This document shows, piece by piece, positions 4,374 through 6,601 of a DNA stretch of 6,601 nt. Origin of the DNA: Ancrocorticia sp039812645 (lineage in GTDB: Bacteria; Actinomycetota; Actinomycetes; Actinomycetales; Actinomycetaceae). The notes beneath the pieces are model-generated. The model saw only the letters and a list, made by a program, of their open reading frames with translations. It was not told the origin of the DNA and made no database searches. The stretch spans positions 1-6,601 of the forward strand of contig JBDIAV010000132.1 in the NCBI GenBank assembly GCA_039812645.1, given 5' to 3'. The translations under genes and the position numbers were made by a program. The stretch's first letter is position 1. Each line of letters starts with the position of its first letter.

Positions 4374-5102
4374 ATGGCCACCAGGCGCTCTGTCAACGTC
4401 GGCATCGTAGATGACAATGCTCGTGACCGCAGCCAGGTTGAATCCCTGCTGCGTCGCTTCGAGGACGAAAACTCTCTGTCATTCCAGATCCGCCAGTACG
4501 ACGACGGAGCCGCGTTACTGGAGAATTACCAACCAGACTTTGACGTCATTTTCCTCGATATCAAGATGGGCGGCCTCGACGGGATGAGTACCGCCGCGGC
4601 CATTCGGTCCGTGGACAGCAAGGTTATTCTCATTTTTGTTACCAACACGGCTCAATATGCCACCCATGGCTACTCTGTATCGGCCCTTAGCTACCTTCTC
4701 AAACCCGTCTCTTACTTCGCGTTCAGGACCGAGATGGAGCGATGTCTCACGGCGCTCAATCAGATGAAGAAAAAGTCCATCCTGGTGGGTTCCGGTACAA
4801 CACTTCGTCGGCTCGACATTACGGACATTATCTATTTAGAAAGCAATCGTCACCGCATCACCGTGCACACGGCCAGCGAGACCATCTCGTTTTCTGGGAC
4901 CCTCAAATCGTTCGAAGATTCGTTATCTTCCCACTCCTTCTACCGCGCCAATAGCGGTTACCTGCTCAACCTGCGTCATCTCCAGGCAATTCACGGCGAG
5001 GACGCCGTTATGTCCGATGGCAGCGCCCTGAAGATTAGTCGATCCCGCAAGAAGGGGCTGATGGAAGCTCTCACCAACTATGTGGGTGGACAGATCCAGT
5101 GA
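4374..5102 (+). CDS. LytTR-family (AgrA-like) DNA-binding response regulator
   Basis: This cytoplasmic transcription regulator has 242 residues. The receiver domain (about 7-125) has the acidic pair D13/D14, phosphoacceptor D62 in IFLDIKMGG, T90 and K110-P111, so the full phosphorylation site is present. The output domain (about 137-237) is LytTR type: YLESNRHRITVHT (154-166), the FYRANSGYLLNLRHL segment (189-203) and LKISRSRKKGLMEAL (219-233). LytTR domains bind DNA through a beta fold rather than a helix-turn-helix; AgrA, ComE and VirR belong to the family. The ATG at 4374 is chosen because a purine-rich site precedes it. Its last four bases overlap the sensor kinase start, so the two form one operon and almost certainly a cognate pair. 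Target genes are unknown; a possible half-site lies upstream of its own gene. Confidence 0.94.
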   Translation: MATRRSVNVGIVDDNARDRSQVESLLRRFEDENSLSFQIRQYDDGAALLENYQPDFDVIFLDIKMGGLDGMSTAAAIRSVDSKVILIFVTNTAQYATHGYSVSALSYLLKPVSYFAFRTEMERCLTALNQMKKKSILVGSGTTLRRLDITDIIYLESNRHRITVHTASETISFSGTLKSFEDSLSSHSFYRANSGYLLNLRHLQAIHGEDAVMSDGSALKISRSRKKGLMEALTNYVGGQIQ

Positions 5103-6433
5103 TTCTGGAGGCACTTCCCGATATTCCTCGGTTTCATACGGGCTTGGCGGAATGGGTGGCCGTACTGATTTACGTGCTCATCATGCGTCCGCGATTCACA
5201 GGAGCACGCAGAATCATCGTTCTCGCGGTTTCTTTGCCGCTCATGGTAGGCCTTCAGGTGTTTGCAGGGACCTGGCCCCTGGAGCTTTGGCTGCTCGGTA
5301 TTGGCACAGCTGTTCTCTCGATCTTCTTCCTCATTTACATCTGCGCTGACACAAGCCTCTACGATGCTGGCTACCTCGCCGCCCGCGCCTTTGTACTCGC
5401 GGAACTTGTGGCATCGTTGCAGTGGCAACTAGAAGTTCACTACTCCGCTAACGTTCTCCTTGGCACTCCCCGAGGCAATCTTGTAGCTGACGGTATCTTG
5501 CTGTGTGGCGAATACTCCCTCGGGTTCGGAGCGGCATATCTAGCTGAACGGCGTAACTTCACCACCCGTATGCGTCTGGGCATTGATGCTCGTACCCTCA
5601 TCGTCAGCCTTGCAATCGCCAGCGGCACGTTCCTCGTGAGTAACCTCAGCTTCCTCACAACGAATACCCCGTTCTCCGGCCAAAGTGGGCGCGACGTCTT
5701 CTATATCCGCACTCTCGTTGACCTTGCCGGATTCGTAGCACTCTACACGCAGCAAAGTAACCGTAATCTGGCACGCGATGCTCTCGAACTGGCCAAGACT
5801 CAGATGCTCATGAAAGCGCAACACCAGCAGTATCTGCAATCAAAGCGCAACATTGAAGAGCTCAATCGGATGCATCACGATCTCAAGCATTATGCCGCTG
5901 CCATCCGAAACGAGGCCTCTGCGGACCGGCGCTCTGATTACCTTCAGGCGCTGGAAGATTCCATCCGCGGATATGAGTCGGAGATCCAGACAGGAAATCC
6001 CGTCCTTGATATCGTCCTCAGTTCAAAGATGGAGCGTTGCCTGCAAGAAGGAATCTCAATGACCCACGTGGTCGATGGTGCCGCCGTGGAATTCATGGAC
6101 CCCATTCGGCTGTCAGCTTTCTTCGGAAACGCCCTCGACAACGCCATTGAGGCTGCGCTCCATGTCTCCGACAAGGACGAGAGAATCATTAAGATCGTGG
6201 TGTACACCCAGGGCGAGTTCGTCATGATCAGCATCGAGAATCGTTTCTCCGGAGATATCACGTTCACCGGTGGACTGCCCGAAACAACCAAAAATGATCG
6301 ATCACGGCACGGGTACGGCACTGTCAACATGAGGGAAATTGTTACTGACTATGAGGGATCGATGACAATGTCCGTCCAGGAGGGATGGTTCAAAATGAAG
6401 GCTCTGATCCCTTCTCCGGACGTCGCAGTCTAA
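5099..6433 (+). CDS. AgrC-like GHKL sensor histidine kinase
   Basis: This membrane sensor kinase has 444 residues. The N-terminal part (about 16-218) is hydrophobic, with six or seven predicted membrane segments (about 16-29, 39-56, 62-82, 92-108, 128-148, 166-186, 200-217), as in peptide-sensing AgrC proteins. A helical linker (222-255) leads to the phosphoacceptor motif MHHDLKHY with H260-D261, then GNPVLDIVLSSK (299-310), the N box NALDNAIEA (344-352) and the glycine box GYGTVNMREI (405-414) of the GHKL ATPase fold (family HATPase_c_5). The start is a GTG at 5099 in a GTGA overlap with the regulator stop. The next ATG (residue 29) would remove the first membrane segment. The signal is unknown: no agrB or agrD is visible. 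A hairpin follows 15 bases after the stop. Confidence 0.93.
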   Translation: MILEALPDIPRFHTGLAEWVAVLIYVLIMRPRFTGARRIIVLAVSLPLMVGLQVFAGTWPLELWLLGIGTAVLSIFFLIYICADTSLYDAGYLAARAFVLAELVASLQWQLEVHYSANVLLGTPRGNLVADGILLCGEYSLGFGAAYLAERRNFTTRMRLGIDARTLIVSLAIASGTFLVSNLSFLTTNTPFSGQSGRDVFYIRTLVDLAGFVALYTQQSNRNLARDALELAKTQMLMKAQHQQYLQSKRNIEELNRMHHDLKHYAAAIRNEASADRRSDYLQALEDSIRGYESEIQTGNPVLDIVLSSKMERCLQEGISMTHVVDGAAVEFMDPIRLSAFFGNALDNAIEAALHVSDKDERIIKIVVYTQGEFVMISIENRFSGDITFTGGLPETTKNDRSRHGYGTVNMREIVTDYEGSMTMSVQEGWFKMKALIPSPDVAV

Positions 6434-6447
6434 CCCACAACTCATGG

Positions 6448-6493
6448 AAACGGGCCGGCCACCACTTGTGAGAAAGTGGTGGCCGGCCCGTTA
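6448..6493. terminator. Strong hairpin terminator, probably bidirectional
   Basis: A perfect stem of 18 bp (6449-6466 against 6475-6492), 19 bp with the inner T-A pair, has a 6-base loop. Its core is CGGGCCGGCCACCACT. It stands 15 bases after the kinase stop and 38 bases from the stop of the apparent minus-strand gene at the right edge. Short TT ends flank the stem on both strands, but there is no long T tract. Confidence 0.85.
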
Positions 6494-6530
6494 AATGACG
6501 GTTCCAGGACGCCGTCGTCGTTCATCAACG

Positions 6531-6601
6531 TCAGTTAAAACCCACGCACATTCGTGCGATGTCGTAACCCACCGTCATCCCCACGCGGGCGCCCCGGTTA
6601 G
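6531..6601 (-). CDS. Partial minus-strand gene, C-terminal 22 codons only
   Basis: Reading the minus strand from 6599, 22 sense codons end in TGA at 6531-6533 (…GARVGMTVGYDIARMCVGFN). Third positions are mostly G or C (17 of 22), as in the other genes here, and the stop sits just before a hairpin placed as for convergent genes. The overlapping plus-strand frame has much lower third-position GC. The fragment is too short to identify a family. Confidence 0.45.
   Translation of the reverse strand, partial: NRGARVGMTVGYDIARMCVGFN

Noticed and set aside
6531..6539. TCAGTTAAA resembling a LytTR half-site
   Set aside because: It overlaps the stop of the apparent minus-strand gene downstream of a terminator and has no partner site at the usual spacing.
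6495..6601. Plus-strand frame from the ATG at 6495 to the window end
   Set aside because: No ribosome binding site, a start immediately after the terminator stem, and poor third-position GC compared with the opposite-strand frame.

Overview
The window suggests a moderately GC-rich actinobacterium, most plausibly of the Actinomycetaceae/Trueperella/Arcanobacterium type. This is inferred from strong G/C preference at third codon positions, actinobacterial-style trpD, SOD and UDP-galactopyranose mutase proteins, and GC-rich terminator hairpins without long T tracts. The species cannot be fixed from the sequence alone.

Layout, left to right. (1) Positions 1-160 hold no convincing gene. They carry a 27-base tandem repeat at the very edge, an inverted third copy of its core, and a degenerate 19-base repeat. 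(2) On the minus strand, a receiver-only response-regulator-like protein (1736 to 1311) overlaps by four bases with trpD, anthranilate phosphoribosyltransferase (1314 to 253). A 14-bp hairpin terminator (164-196) follows. (3) A 284-base divergent intergenic region leads to a plus-strand Mn/Fe superoxide dismutase gene (2021-2644), which has a perfect TATAAT and a GGAGGA ribosome binding site and ends in a hairpin terminator (2707-2740). (4) Convergent to it, on the minus strand, is glf, UDP-galactopyranose mutase (4074 to 2920). (5) A 299-base divergent region (4075-4373) carries several dyads, a possible LytTR-type half-site pair and an uncertain 48-codon ORF. (6) On the plus strand lies a two-gene operon: a LytTR-family response regulator (4374-5102) overlapping by four bases with an AgrC-like GHKL sensor kinase (5099-6433), closed by a 19-bp hairpin (6449-6492). 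(7) The right edge shows what looks like the last 22 codons of a minus-strand gene (stop at 6531), so the hairpin may serve both strands.

How the genes relate. The metabolic genes look like independent housekeeping units: a tryptophan step, superoxide detoxification, and galactofuranose precursor supply. The one clear signalling system is the LytTR regulator and GHKL kinase pair, whose architecture matches peptide-sensing AgrC/AgrA systems. No agrB- or agrD-like gene is visible here, so its signal is unknown. The other regulatory oddity is the divergent receiver protein that is apparently translationally coupled to trpD. I see no rRNA, tRNA, insertion sequence, prophage gene or CRISPR array.
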